Assembly: GCA_965602805.1 (NCBI GenBank)
Contig: CBFCZK010000016.1
Span: 1 to 32,569 of the forward strand
From: Thiomicrorhabdus sp965602805
GTDB taxonomy: Bacteria > Pseudomonadota > Gammaproteobacteria > Thiomicrospirales > Thiomicrospiraceae
Reading direction: 5' to 3'
DNA length: 32,569 bases
Shown piece by piece: positions 16,790 through 24,059 of this stretch. Each line of letters starts with the position of its first letter. Position 1 is the stretch's first letter. The position numbers were made by a program, and so were the translations under genes. The notes under the pieces are model-generated. The model worked only from the letters and a program-made list of their open reading frames with translations. It was not told the origin of the DNA and ran no database searches.

Positions 16790-17443
16790 TTATAGTGATT
16801 TTGTACAGAAGTAGAAATCAACACAATCATAGTCATCAGATGCCATACGCGCTTTTGCTTCTTCAACCGTAGCTGCTGGTGGAACAATGACCTTATCTCC
16901 TTCCTGCCAAGCCGCTGGCGTAGCAACACCGTGCTCATCAGAAGTTTGCATTGCCTTTACAAGACGTACAAATTCATCCATTGAACGACCGTTGCTCATT
17001 GGGTAGTACATCATTGCACGAAGTACACCTTTGTCATCAATGATAAAGGTTGCACGAACCGCAGAAGTATCTGCCGCGCCTGGGTGAACCATACCGTAAG
17101 TAGTTGCAACTTTCATGTCCAAATCAGCAATAATTGGGAACTCTAATTCAACACCAAAATTCTCTTTAACATTTAACATCCAAGCGATATGAGAGTGGTG
17201 AGAGTCAATAGAAAGACCTAACAATTCACAGTTCATTGCATCAAACTGAGGCTTACGCTCTTGGAAAGCGATAAATTCTGTTGTACAAACCGGTGTAAAG
17301 TCAGCGGGATGAGAGAAAAGAATTAACCACTTACCTTTATAATCTTCCAAAGATTTACGACCATGAGTTGTCACTGCATCAAATGCTGGAGCAGCTTCAT
17401 TTAAACGTGGCAATGAGATGATTTGAGCTTCTTGATTTTCCAT
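16790..17443 (-). CDS. Prx6-type peroxiredoxin
   Basis: 217 residues from ATG 17443, seven bases after AGGAAG. A 13-codon longer frame starting upstream has no ribosome site. The peroxidatic motif is SHPADFTPVCTTEF with C53; T50 and the downstream Arg of SAVRATFIIDD complete the active site. Length, VIVPPAATVEEAKARM and the long C-terminal extension fit the Prx6 subfamily. Further cysteines at FDAMNCELLG and near the C-terminus (YDCVDFYFC) could act as resolving residues. It reduces hydrogen peroxide and organic peroxides. It lies among other peroxide-related genes (DyP, YaaA, HslO). A weak TTTATT/TATAGT promoter can be read upstream. Confidence 0.93.
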   Translation of the reverse strand: MENQEAQIISLPRLNEAAPAFDAVTTHGRKSLEDYKGKWLILFSHPADFTPVCTTEFIAFQERKPQFDAMNCELLGLSIDSHHSHIAWMLNVKENFGVELEFPIIADLDMKVATTYGMVHPGAADTSAVRATFIIDDKGVLRAMMYYPMSNGRSMDEFVRLVKAMQTSDEHGVATPAAWQEGDKVIVPPAATVEEAKARMASDDYDCVDFYFCTKSL

Positions 17444-17591
17444 GATATTGCTTCCTGTCTTTATATTAATTAATAAGGGCATTGATTAACTCTATTAATG
17501 CTTGAGCACACTATATCCAAATCAAAGAAATTAATAAAATTAATTATTATTAACTTAACAATAGCATTTAACTATTAGGTAATTCAACAGG

Positions 17592-17609
17592 AAAAGGATC
17601 ACTCCTTTT
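17592..17609 (-). terminator. Short hairpin at the end of the small membrane protein gene
   Basis: AAAAGGA and TCCTTTT pair around a four-base loop (17599-17602). The stem overlaps the stop codon at 17608-17610. It is weak, and only the stem supports the call. Confidence 0.3.
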
Positions 17610-18012
17610 ATTGATAACCTAAGCCCACCAATCCTTGATATAAAAATAGAAAGCCAAGCGGTACACATAAGATCAACCCTAAAAAATAAGCCGTGAGCAC
17701 ACTGCCATCACCCGGCTTGCTATTCATCAAAGCAAGAAGAGCAGAAATAGCAATTAAAAAGAAGATTGCAGAAAGTAGCAACTCTCCCCAATAGAGAATA
17801 TTGTCACTGACAACAAAGTGCGCTAACACCATCAACGAAAATGCGAGTACAGCCCATAAGGTTTGCCGCCACTTAGGACCTTCTTCATCTGCGATATACG
17901 CGAAGCTGACGACAAATAGCACTCCAAAAATCTGCCAAATACTCCAGTCTAAATAGACATAAGTTGCAACCGCTGTTACTAGCCCTAAAATAAAAACAAG
18001 CCACTCTTTCAT
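17608..18012 (-). CDS. Small integral membrane protein of unknown function
   Basis: 134 residues with about five hydrophobic segments: WLVFILGLVTAVATYVYL, IFGVLFVVSFAYIA, TLWAVLAFSLMVLAHFVV, LLLSAIFFLIAISALLALM, and AYFLGLILCVPLGFLFLYQG. A short charged loop (DEEGPKWRQ) follows the second. I do not recognise a family. It lies between the peroxiredoxin gene (164 bp downstream) and the DyP gene (45 bp upstream) on the same strand, so it is probably co-transcribed with the DyP gene. The start ATG 18012 follows AGGAAAGATGA. It could be a membrane partner of the peroxidase, but nothing in the sequence shows that. Confidence 0.8.
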   Translation of the reverse strand: MKEWLVFILGLVTAVATYVYLDWSIWQIFGVLFVVSFAYIADEEGPKWRQTLWAVLAFSLMVLAHFVVSDNILYWGELLLSAIFFLIAISALLALMNSKPGDGSVLTAYFLGLILCVPLGFLFLYQGLVGLGYQ

Positions 18013-18057
18013 TCATCTTTCCTCTATCAGAATTTATTGCTTAGTATCCAATAGATA

Positions 18058-18963
18058 CTAGGTGTTATCCAAAACTTCCTGTAAATCCTCAACCGCTGGA
18101 GCAAACCAATACGAACCTGAAACGGCTTTTGAATAGTTGATCAATTGGTCAATCTTTTTGTCTTCGGTTAAGCCGTACATACTCTCAAGCTGTGAACTGA
18201 AACGGATGAGTTCTTTGGCAAACGCTAAAAAGAAAAGTCCTTTTTCAGTGACCGTACCAAAGGGTGCTGAACGACGGTAAATCTTCATGGCGACACCCTC
18301 TACTTTTAAATCTGTACGGCTGATATGTGAATCCTCGGGCATGGCATCGCCTTCTAACTCAATGTTTTCAGCTTTAGTTCGACCGACAATGCCTTCTTGG
18401 CAATGCACAGGGACATGATTCCATTTTTCCATATCATGCACCCATTTTTGGCTTAAGACTAAACTCCCTCCCTCACCAACTTGACCTTTAGGGATGACAG
18501 CAGCATCGGTTTTGAGCTCATCGGTTTGAGGATTGGCCGTGCCATCCTCAAAACCAATTAAATCCATACTGTGGTGATAATCAAAGCCACGTTCTTGCTG
18601 AGTCAGTTCCCCGACCACTTGCATATACGCATGAATCAACATGGCCGCATCATACACTTGTGAGATATCCAAGCCATGAACCCAAAAGAAAACATCCGCT
18701 TGAGTGGACGGCGCACTATGACCTTGCTGACCCTTTAAAGTTTCAAAAGGCACCAGGCTCTCAGGTGTCCAATTCGGCTGTAAAATCTGCCAGGCCTGGT
18801 ATCCAAAGCTGACGACAACGGAGACCGAATCAAATGTATTTAGACTCTCTGCTAATGCTTGTTTGACGTTAGACAGATTCGAATCCTGTAAACGATATTC
18901 TAAAAAGTAGAAATGCTTGGCGTTTTCATTAAAGATGCCTGCTTGAGGGTTTTTAATCGACAT
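18058..18963 (-). CDS. DyP-type heme peroxidase (YfeX-like)
   Basis: 301 residues, close to E. coli YfeX (299). ATG 18963 follows AAGGAAG; an ATG six codons upstream is less well placed. The distal motif GxxDG is present (DLIGFEDGTANPQ), along with the proximal heme-ligand region PEDSHISRTDL and the C-terminal FFLAFAKELIRFSSQLESM. These cytoplasmic enzymes oxidise dyes and porphyrinogens with peroxide. There is no signal peptide and no adjacent encapsulin gene. The coding sequence contains a one-mismatch copy of the 12-bp palindrome (18789-18800), and an exact copy lies 31 bp before the start. Confidence 0.92.
   Translation of the reverse strand: MSIKNPQAGIFNENAKHFYFLEYRLQDSNLSNVKQALAESLNTFDSVSVVVSFGYQAWQILQPNWTPESLVPFETLKGQQGHSAPSTQADVFFWVHGLDISQVYDAAMLIHAYMQVVGELTQQERGFDYHHSMDLIGFEDGTANPQTDELKTDAAVIPKGQVGEGGSLVLSQKWVHDMEKWNHVPVHCQEGIVGRTKAENIELEGDAMPEDSHISRTDLKVEGVAMKIYRRSAPFGTVTEKGLFFLAFAKELIRFSSQLESMYGLTEDKKIDQLINYSKAVSGSYWFAPAVEDLQEVLDNT
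18789..18800. repeat. One-mismatch palindrome copy inside the DyP gene
   Basis: GCCAGGCCTGGT differs from the consensus at the first base. On the coding strand it encodes Tyr-Gln-Ala-Trp-Gln. Confidence 0.7.
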
Positions 18964-18993
18964 ATGCTTCCTTTTTCTCATTTACTCATCCAG

Positions 18994-19005
18994 ACCAGGC
19001 CTGGT
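18994..19005. repeat. ACCAGGCCTGGT palindrome upstream of the DyP gene
   Basis: An exact copy, 31 bp before the DyP start codon and 31 bp after the yaaA stop. The position suits an operator or a leader hairpin of the DyP transcript. Confidence 0.9.
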
Positions 19006-19035
19006 AACTTTAGAATTCGTTCTTGAACGAACTAT

Positions 19036-19812
19036 TTACTCTTCTATCTTACGTGTAAACACCCAATCGGTTTCACTAGAGGATTCGGCATCAAAACCAT
19101 AACCATCGACATTAAAAAACTTTAGGTCTTCTGCATTCTCAAGCAGGTTGTCTGCGGCATAACGTGCCATCAGTCCGCGAGCGCGTTTGGCGTAAAAACT
19201 GATAATTTTATATTTTCCGTTTTTCCAATCTTTAAAGATTGGCGTAATAATACGGGCATTTAACAGCTTAGGTTTAACCGCTTTGAAATACTCGGTAGAG
19301 GCTAAGTTAACCAAGGTTTGACTGTTCTGTTGCGCCAATTCTGTATTCAGTAATTCCGTGATTTGCGCCCCCCAAAATGTGTATAGATCTTTGCCCTTTT
19401 GATTGGCAAACTTTGTGCCCATCTCTAAACGATATGGCAACATATCATCACACGGTTTTAACAAACCATACAGACCCGATAAGATACGCAAATGGGTTTG
19501 CACATAATCAACCCCTTGCTCAGAAAGACTATAGGCATCCAAACCCTGATAGACATCGCCTTTAAATAACCACGCCGCCTGCTTGGCTTGCTCGGGCGGA
19601 AATGGCATCTGCCAATCCTGAAAACGCTGATAGTTTAGCTCTGACAGTTTTTCACTGATATGCATCAATTGAGCAATCTCTTCGGGGCCAATGAGTTGCA
19701 GTTCTTCAATCAATTGAGCCGCTTGCTCGAGCAACGCGCCCTGCGTATGTAAAGGCGTTTGTACGGGCGTTTTTTCATCCAACGATTTGGCGGGTGAAAC
19801 AAGCATTAACAT
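19036..19812 (-). CDS. yaaA: YaaA, peroxide stress protein (DUF328)
   Basis: 258 residues, the same size as E. coli YaaA. ATG 19812 (MLMLVSPAKSLDE) follows AAGGA by about nine bases and matches the family start; an 18-codon upstream extension is not supported. Conserved blocks are FKGDVYQGLDA, LRILSGLYGLLKPCDDMLPYR, LEMGTKF and NLASTEYFKAV. In E. coli YaaA lowers free iron and Fenton damage during peroxide stress and is induced by OxyR. It is followed on the same strand by the DyP and peroxiredoxin genes. Confidence 0.94.
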   Translation of the reverse strand: MLMLVSPAKSLDEKTPVQTPLHTQGALLEQAAQLIEELQLIGPEEIAQLMHISEKLSELNYQRFQDWQMPFPPEQAKQAAWLFKGDVYQGLDAYSLSEQGVDYVQTHLRILSGLYGLLKPCDDMLPYRLEMGTKFANQKGKDLYTFWGAQITELLNTELAQQNSQTLVNLASTEYFKAVKPKLLNARIITPIFKDWKNGKYKIISFYAKRARGLMARYAADNLLENAEDLKFFNVDGYGFDAESSSETDWVFTRKIEE

Positions 19813-19927
19813 ATCAATTTCCTTGTGAATTTTAGCTATTTTTGGGCTGTTTAATTTGATAGCCATTATAGACGATTACCCGGAGAGCGGGTTTAGAAAC
19901 GAGGGTTTGAAGTTAATTTTGAAACTC

Positions 19928-19939
19928 ACCAGGCCTGGT
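19928..19939. repeat. ACCAGGCCTGGT palindrome between ygjP and yaaA
   Basis: An exact copy, 116 bp upstream of the yaaA start and 93 bp after the ygjP stop. A small direct repeat TAACGACAACTA (two copies, about 19994-20024) lies next to it in the same gap. Confidence 0.9.
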
Positions 19940-20031
19940 CAACTGCCTTTCGAAGTTCAGGAAACATCAATAAATATGAGCAGCGACCCCCTTAACGACA
20001 ACTAACTGAAACTAACGACAACTAGCCATAA

Positions 20032-20559
20032 TTAAGCCGTTACAGACCAAAGAGGCTCACCGGTTATATCCAAATATGTCAGGTAAGCGCGCAGATCAAA
20101 TTCCAATTGATGATAATCAGGTTCCATGTGTAAACACATTTGATAGAAGGCTTTGTTATGGTCATGCTCTCGGATATGCGCCAGTTCATGCACCACAATC
20201 ATTCGAAGAAACTCCAGCGGCATCTCTTTAAACACCGAGGCGACGTGCATCTCTTTTTTGGCCTTAAGTTTTGCTCCATGCTTGGTGGATTTGCTGGTGT
20301 GTGTGCCCAAGGCTTTATGTGTCAGGTGAAGTTTATTGTCAAAAATCACCTTGTTAAATTGCGGTGCCTTACGCAGATAGCTATTTTTGAGTTCCATAAC
20401 ATAATCATAAAGCGCTTTATCGGTACGAATAGAATGTGCTTGCGGATATTTTTTGAGCAGCACCTCAGCAAACCGGCCTTGAGTGATTAAGCTGTGAATT
20501 TGATCCGTCAGGTTTTCTGGATAACCGGCAATATAATTTGGGGATGGTTTCGATTGCAT
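20032..20559 (-). CDS. YgjP-type metallopeptidase
   Basis: 175 residues. The zinc signature VVHELAHIREHDHNKAFYQMC (HELAH at 124-128, with a further His near 134) is that of the YgjP/DUF45 (WLM-related) peptidase family. The central NKVIFDNKLHLTHKALGTHT would be the beta-strand part of the fold. The N-terminal half, including a lysine-rich stretch (SKSTKHGAKLKAKK), is not recognised. The gene lies on the minus strand upstream of yaaA, separated by 219 bp, and diverges from the transporter gene. Substrate unknown. Confidence 0.85.
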   Translation of the reverse strand: MQSKPSPNYIAGYPENLTDQIHSLITQGRFAEVLLKKYPQAHSIRTDKALYDYVMELKNSYLRKAPQFNKVIFDNKLHLTHKALGTHTSKSTKHGAKLKAKKEMHVASVFKEMPLEFLRMIVVHELAHIREHDHNKAFYQMCLHMEPDYHQLEFDLRAYLTYLDITGEPLWSVTA

Positions 20560-20616
20560 AGGAACTACTTGGTTTTAAACTTGGATTTGAATTTTTCAAG
20601 AGCTATTTTACCGTTA

Positions 20617-20628
20617 ACCAGGCCTGGT
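20617..20628. repeat. ACCAGGCCTGGT palindrome between ygjP and the transporter gene
   Basis: An exact copy with flanks GTTA and AAGTTAA, 58 bp before the ygjP start on one side and 16 bp before the transporter -35 box on the other. Confidence 0.9.
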
Positions 20629-20643
20629 AAGTTAAACCTTTCA

Positions 20644-20672
20644 TTGGATTTCCAATTAAAATCCCCTACAAT
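20644..20672 (+). promoter_or_regulatory. Sigma-70 promoter for the transporter gene
   Basis: TTGGAT (20644-20649), a 17-bp spacer and TACAAT (20667-20672). Transcription would start about 27 nt before ATG 20706. Confidence 0.55.
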
Positions 20673-20705
20673 CCCTTCAACAATCTAATTGAATGGAATC
20701 AAAAT

Positions 20706-21566
20706 ATGTCACCCGATCTACTCACCAAAGTCATCCTCCCTGCTTCACTGTTTCTAATCATGTTCGGCATGGGATTGTCACTGCGTTTAAACGATTTTAA
20801 AGACGTTTTAAAAGCTCCTAAAGCCGTGACCATTGGTTTGATTGGTCAAATGCTAGTACTGCCATTGATTGCTTTTGCAATTGCCGTACTCCTAAATTTA
20901 CCACCCGAAATTGCGGTGGGATTAATGATTATTGCATTAGCCCCGGGTGGCGCGACATCGAACATGTTTACCTATCTTTCAAAAGGGGATGTTTCACTTT
21001 CGATTAGTTTGACCGCCGTCGTCAGCCTGATAACGCCTTTTACCATTCCATTAGTTGCTGCCTTGAGCATGACCTATTTCATGGGTTCGGCCAGCGAGTT
21101 CAATATTCCAATCCTTAAAACCATACTGCAATTATTGGCGATTACCTTAATTCCCGTGGCATTAGGCATGTTTGCTTTGTCTCGTTGGCCTAACACGGCT
21201 AAAAGCCTTGAAAACAAACTCAAGTGGTTTTCATTGTTGTTCTTAGTACTGATTATAGTTTTAATTGTCGCCAAAAATGCCGACAATGTCTTCGGATTTT
21301 TTGCTCAAGCAGGATTGGCAACTTTTATTTTGAATATTGTGGTTTTGGTGGTCGGTTATCAAATGGCGAAGTTGGCAAAACTATCGCATCCGCAAACCGT
21401 CTCGATTGGATTTGAAGTGGGGATACAGAATGGTACTTTAGCCTTGGTGGTCGCAGGAAGCTTGATTGGCAATGAAGTAATGATGATTCCTGCCGTCACC
21501 TATGCTCTAACCATGTTCTTTACCGGTGCGTTTTTTGGTTGGTGGATAAATAGAAAACCGGCCTAG
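20706..21566 (+). CDS. Bile acid:sodium symporter family transporter
   Basis: 286 residues with about nine or ten membrane helices. The family features are MFGMGLSLRLNDF in the first helix, GLMIIALAPGGATSNMFTYLSKGDVSLSIS (the conserved crossing motif), and GFEVGIQNGTLALVVAGSLIGN late in the protein, which forms the second ion-binding crossover. Bacterial members take up sodium with organic anions; the substrate here cannot be told. It has its own promoter and a strong terminator, so it is a single-gene unit. Confidence 0.92.
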   Translation: MSPDLLTKVILPASLFLIMFGMGLSLRLNDFKDVLKAPKAVTIGLIGQMLVLPLIAFAIAVLLNLPPEIAVGLMIIALAPGGATSNMFTYLSKGDVSLSISLTAVVSLITPFTIPLVAALSMTYFMGSASEFNIPILKTILQLLAITLIPVALGMFALSRWPNTAKSLENKLKWFSLLFLVLIIVLIVAKNADNVFGFFAQAGLATFILNIVVLVVGYQMAKLAKLSHPQTVSIGFEVGIQNGTLALVVAGSLIGNEVMMIPAVTYALTMFFTGAFFGWWINRKPA

Positions 21567-21598
21567 AACTTTACTGACAAAACAAAATCAGCACCCAC

Positions 21599-21627
21599 AA
21601 AAAAGGCCCGAATTTCGGGCCTTTTTT
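21599..21627. terminator. Bidirectional rho-independent terminator
   Basis: AAAAAGGCCCG pairs with CGGGCCTTTTT around a short AT loop, with A-run and T-run flanks. It serves the transporter gene (plus) and the convergent small gene at 21656-21922 (minus). Confidence 0.9.
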
Positions 21628-21655
21628 ACAAGATTTTCAGATTGATTCAAATAGA

Positions 21656-21922
21656 TTAAATCGTATCTGGCGTCAATTCAATTGACTCTAAGAAATGTCT
21701 TAGTCTCGTTACTTCTGCCTTATCAGCCAACTCATGACCGTGATGCGGCAGTCCTAAAACAATCTCTTTTCCACGAATGACCACTTTGGCTTTATTGGTA
21801 TTTGAAATGTCAATTTCAGCACCAAAATGCTCTAACGCGTGCTGCAACTTTTTCCAATCAACATTCGTTGCGATTGGGTGTGCAAAAATCTTTTCAATAA
21901 TTACTTTATGCTTATGACTCAT
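21656..21922 (-). CDS. HicA-like small protein without a HicB partner
   Basis: 88 residues. The pattern DWKKLQHALEHFGAEID, then KAKVVIRGKEIVLGLPHHGHELADKAEVTRLRHFLESI, resembles the HicA double-stranded-RNA-binding-like fold: an early Trp-Lys-hydrophobic helix, two strands, a His-containing loop, and a last helix after a Lys/Glu cap. No hicB-like gene is adjacent. The histidine of the toxin usually sits in a GSH motif; here the loop reads PHHGHEL. It is probably one of the solitary HicA-related proteins. Toxicity is not implied. ATG 21922 follows AAAAAGGAAAACC. It stands alone and is convergent with the transporter gene. Confidence 0.7.
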   Translation of the reverse strand: MSHKHKVIIEKIFAHPIATNVDWKKLQHALEHFGAEIDISNTNKAKVVIRGKEIVLGLPHHGHELADKAEVTRLRHFLESIELTPDTI

Positions 21923-22087
21923 GGTTTTCCTTTTTCGTTTTAGTTATTTATTTTCTCTTAACTTCATTATAGTAGATAACCCTAGTTTTAACACGGAAAA
22001 CTCACCTAAATAACTCACTATAATTAACTATTAAACAGATTTTTTTGACAGCATATTATCTATCTTAAAAGAGAGCCATAGAAAACA

Positions 22088-22813
22088 TTACTTTAAAGGA
22101 CAAACCACGGATTCAGTCGCTTTAAGTCTTTCTAAAGTGCCCACATCGGACCAGTATCCCTTGTACTCGCCACCCATAACTTGCTGTTTTTGCATTGCTT
22201 GCCTAAGAATCGGTGCAAGTTTAATAAATCCAACGTCCATCCCCTGAAATAACTTAGGGTGTAGAACGCTCATTCCCGAAAAAGTATAAGAACCACTTTC
22301 TGAAACCTGTTGGTTTTCAAGCAAACCAAAATCCCCTTGCGTATTGTGCTCTGGACTGGGGACTAACATTAAAAATGCGGAATTTTCTGATGGGTTCTGC
22401 ATCTGCTGTGCTTGCTTTATTAAGCTGTCAAAAGGTAGGTCTGAATAAACATCGCCATTAATGACTAAAAACGGGACTTCACCCAATAACGGCAAAGCTT
22501 TAATAATACCACCAGCGGTTTCTAACCCCCCTTCTGGTTCAACTGAGTAGTGGATTTGTATCCCCCAACGCCGACCATCCCCTAAAGTGGTTTCAATTTT
22601 GTCACCCAACCAGGCGTGATTAATCACAATCTCTGTGACACCCGCCTGAGCAAGTTTTTCAATATGATATTCAATCAATGGTTTGCCGCACACTTCAATC
22701 AGCGGTTTCGGCACGGTATCGGTTAACGGTCGTAAACGATTACCGCGACCCGCCGCCAGAATCATCGCTTTGATGGGTGCTGTTTTAACGCTTTTTTTAC
22801 TGTCGTTGTTCAT
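22088..22813 (-). CDS. murU: MurU, N-acetylmuramate-1-phosphate uridylyltransferase
   Basis: 241 residues. The nucleotidyltransferase signature is KAMILAAGRGNRLRPLTDTVPKPLIEVCGKPLIEYH near the N-terminus, followed by PFLVINGDVYSDLPF (the metal-binding Asp) and TFSGMSVLHPKLF. MurU transfers UMP to MurNAc-1-phosphate to give UDP-MurNAc, bypassing de novo MurA/MurB synthesis. It lies 27 bp downstream of amgK, the kinase that makes its substrate. Glucose-1-phosphate thymidylyl- and uridylyltransferases are close relatives; the amgK neighbour decides the call. Confidence 0.93.
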   Translation of the reverse strand: MNNDSKKSVKTAPIKAMILAAGRGNRLRPLTDTVPKPLIEVCGKPLIEYHIEKLAQAGVTEIVINHAWLGDKIETTLGDGRRWGIQIHYSVEPEGGLETAGGIIKALPLLGEVPFLVINGDVYSDLPFDSLIKQAQQMQNPSENSAFLMLVPSPEHNTQGDFGLLENQQVSESGSYTFSGMSVLHPKLFQGMDVGFIKLAPILRQAMQKQQVMGGEYKGYWSDVGTLERLKATESVVCPLK

Positions 22814-22840
22814 CGTTGGTTTTTACTCATCACGGCATTA

Positions 22841-23908
22841 TTAATAGCTGGCAGACTCAAGATTTGGCAGTACTTTATTTTCCAGTAAACGCACCAAATC
22901 GGTCATTTCATTATACTTCGAGCCCACTTTCACTAAATAGTCTAATGTCAGAGGAATGTCATTCAGGTAGCCTTCTTTACCATCACGATGCGCCAGTCGA
23001 CAAAAAATACCCGAGGCTTTTAAGTGGCGTTGTAACCCCATCCAATCCATAGACTTTTGAAAGGCGTGCCACTCAGACTTACTCGCCAATTTAACGTCAC
23101 ACAACTGTAAGAAATAACTGCGCTGCCACTCGCTGACTTGTTCTTCTGGCCAGGCGATATAACAATCCCGTAGCAAGGAGACTGCATCGTAAGTCAGTGC
23201 GCCATGCACGGCATCCTGAAAGTCTAAAACACCTGGATTATCTTTCGATGTCACCATTAGGTTACGGCTATGATAATCGCGATGCACATAGGTTTTCGGC
23301 TGCGCCATGGCGGATTGCTGTAAGTGTTGTTGAATGCTTAACCAGCTCTGTTTTTCGACTTTATCTAAAGACAAGTTTAGGTGCGTGCCGACCAGCCAAT
23401 CAGGAAACAAGTTCATCTCTGTTTCTAATAAAACCTGATTATAAGCAGGTAACTTTTGCGCGGCCGACTGGCCATTACTTTGCAAACGCACTAACGCGGA
23501 CAAAGCATCTTGATAGAGTTGATCAGCTTGCGATTCATTTGCCGTTTCTAGGGCACTTAGATAGGTCGTCGTGCCTAAGTCGGTCAGCAGTAAAAAACCT
23601 TGTATTAGATTCTGCGCCAAAACCTTTGGCACTTGCAAGCCCATCTCATTTAATTGCGCAGAGACGGCTATAAATGGACGGCAATCTTCATGCTCAACTG
23701 GCGCGTCCATAATGATATAAGTCGTATCAATTTCGGTGTCTGATTTTACAGCGATTCTAAAGTAGCGTCTAAAGCTCGCATCACTGGATGCTGGCACGGG
23801 ATGCGACACTTCACAGCCCGCTAATAATGGCTGATTTTTCAACCAATCTAACATCATTTCAAATCTTTCGTCCACAATGGCTTCCATAAGGCTAATACTC
23901 AGGTTCAT
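22841..23908 (-). CDS. amgK: AmgK, N-acetylmuramate/N-acetylglucosamine 1-kinase
   Basis: 355 residues; several in-frame ATGs near the start (23908, 23887, 23860) make the exact beginning uncertain. It has the aminoglycoside-phosphotransferase fold: the catalytic loop TYVHRDYHSRNLMV, the metal motif PGVLDFQDAVHGALTYD, and the N-terminal SSDASFRRYFRI. AmgK phosphorylates the anomeric carbon of MurNAc for MurU. It diverges from lptD, the usual arrangement in Pseudomonas-like genomes where AmgK-MurU recycling was described. E. coli uses MurQ instead. Confidence 0.93.
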   Translation of the reverse strand: MNLSISLMEAIVDERFEMMLDWLKNQPLLAGCEVSHPVPASSDASFRRYFRIAVKSDTEIDTTYIIMDAPVEHEDCRPFIAVSAQLNEMGLQVPKVLAQNLIQGFLLLTDLGTTTYLSALETANESQADQLYQDALSALVRLQSNGQSAAQKLPAYNQVLLETEMNLFPDWLVGTHLNLSLDKVEKQSWLSIQQHLQQSAMAQPKTYVHRDYHSRNLMVTSKDNPGVLDFQDAVHGALTYDAVSLLRDCYIAWPEEQVSEWQRSYFLQLCDVKLASKSEWHAFQKSMDWMGLQRHLKASGIFCRLAHRDGKEGYLNDIPLTLDYLVKVGSKYNEMTDLVRLLENKVLPNLESASY

Positions 23909-24059
23909 ACTCGGTTAAAATAAACTTTTTTACGCATAGTTAATGATTATCCGCTTGATGTCAAACTCTCAATTAAATTTTTTTGAATCACTCGTGTATA
24001 AAGAGCCGTTTAAAACAGCTCAACGCGCGAATGTTTCTGCTGCAAAAAGGCCTCTAAAA

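Noticed and set aside
19994..20024. Direct repeat TAACGACAACTA (two copies) between ygjP and yaaA
   Set aside because: Only two short copies with no symmetry or regulatory placement; too little to call a functional site.
21656..21922. A toxin-antitoxin module
   Set aside because: No antitoxin-like gene lies on either side of the HicA-like gene; the neighbours are a terminator and murU.
23197..23673. A 158-codon open frame on the plus strand
   Set aside because: It is antisense to amgK, which has clear kinase motifs, and its translation has no recognisable domain or ribosome site.
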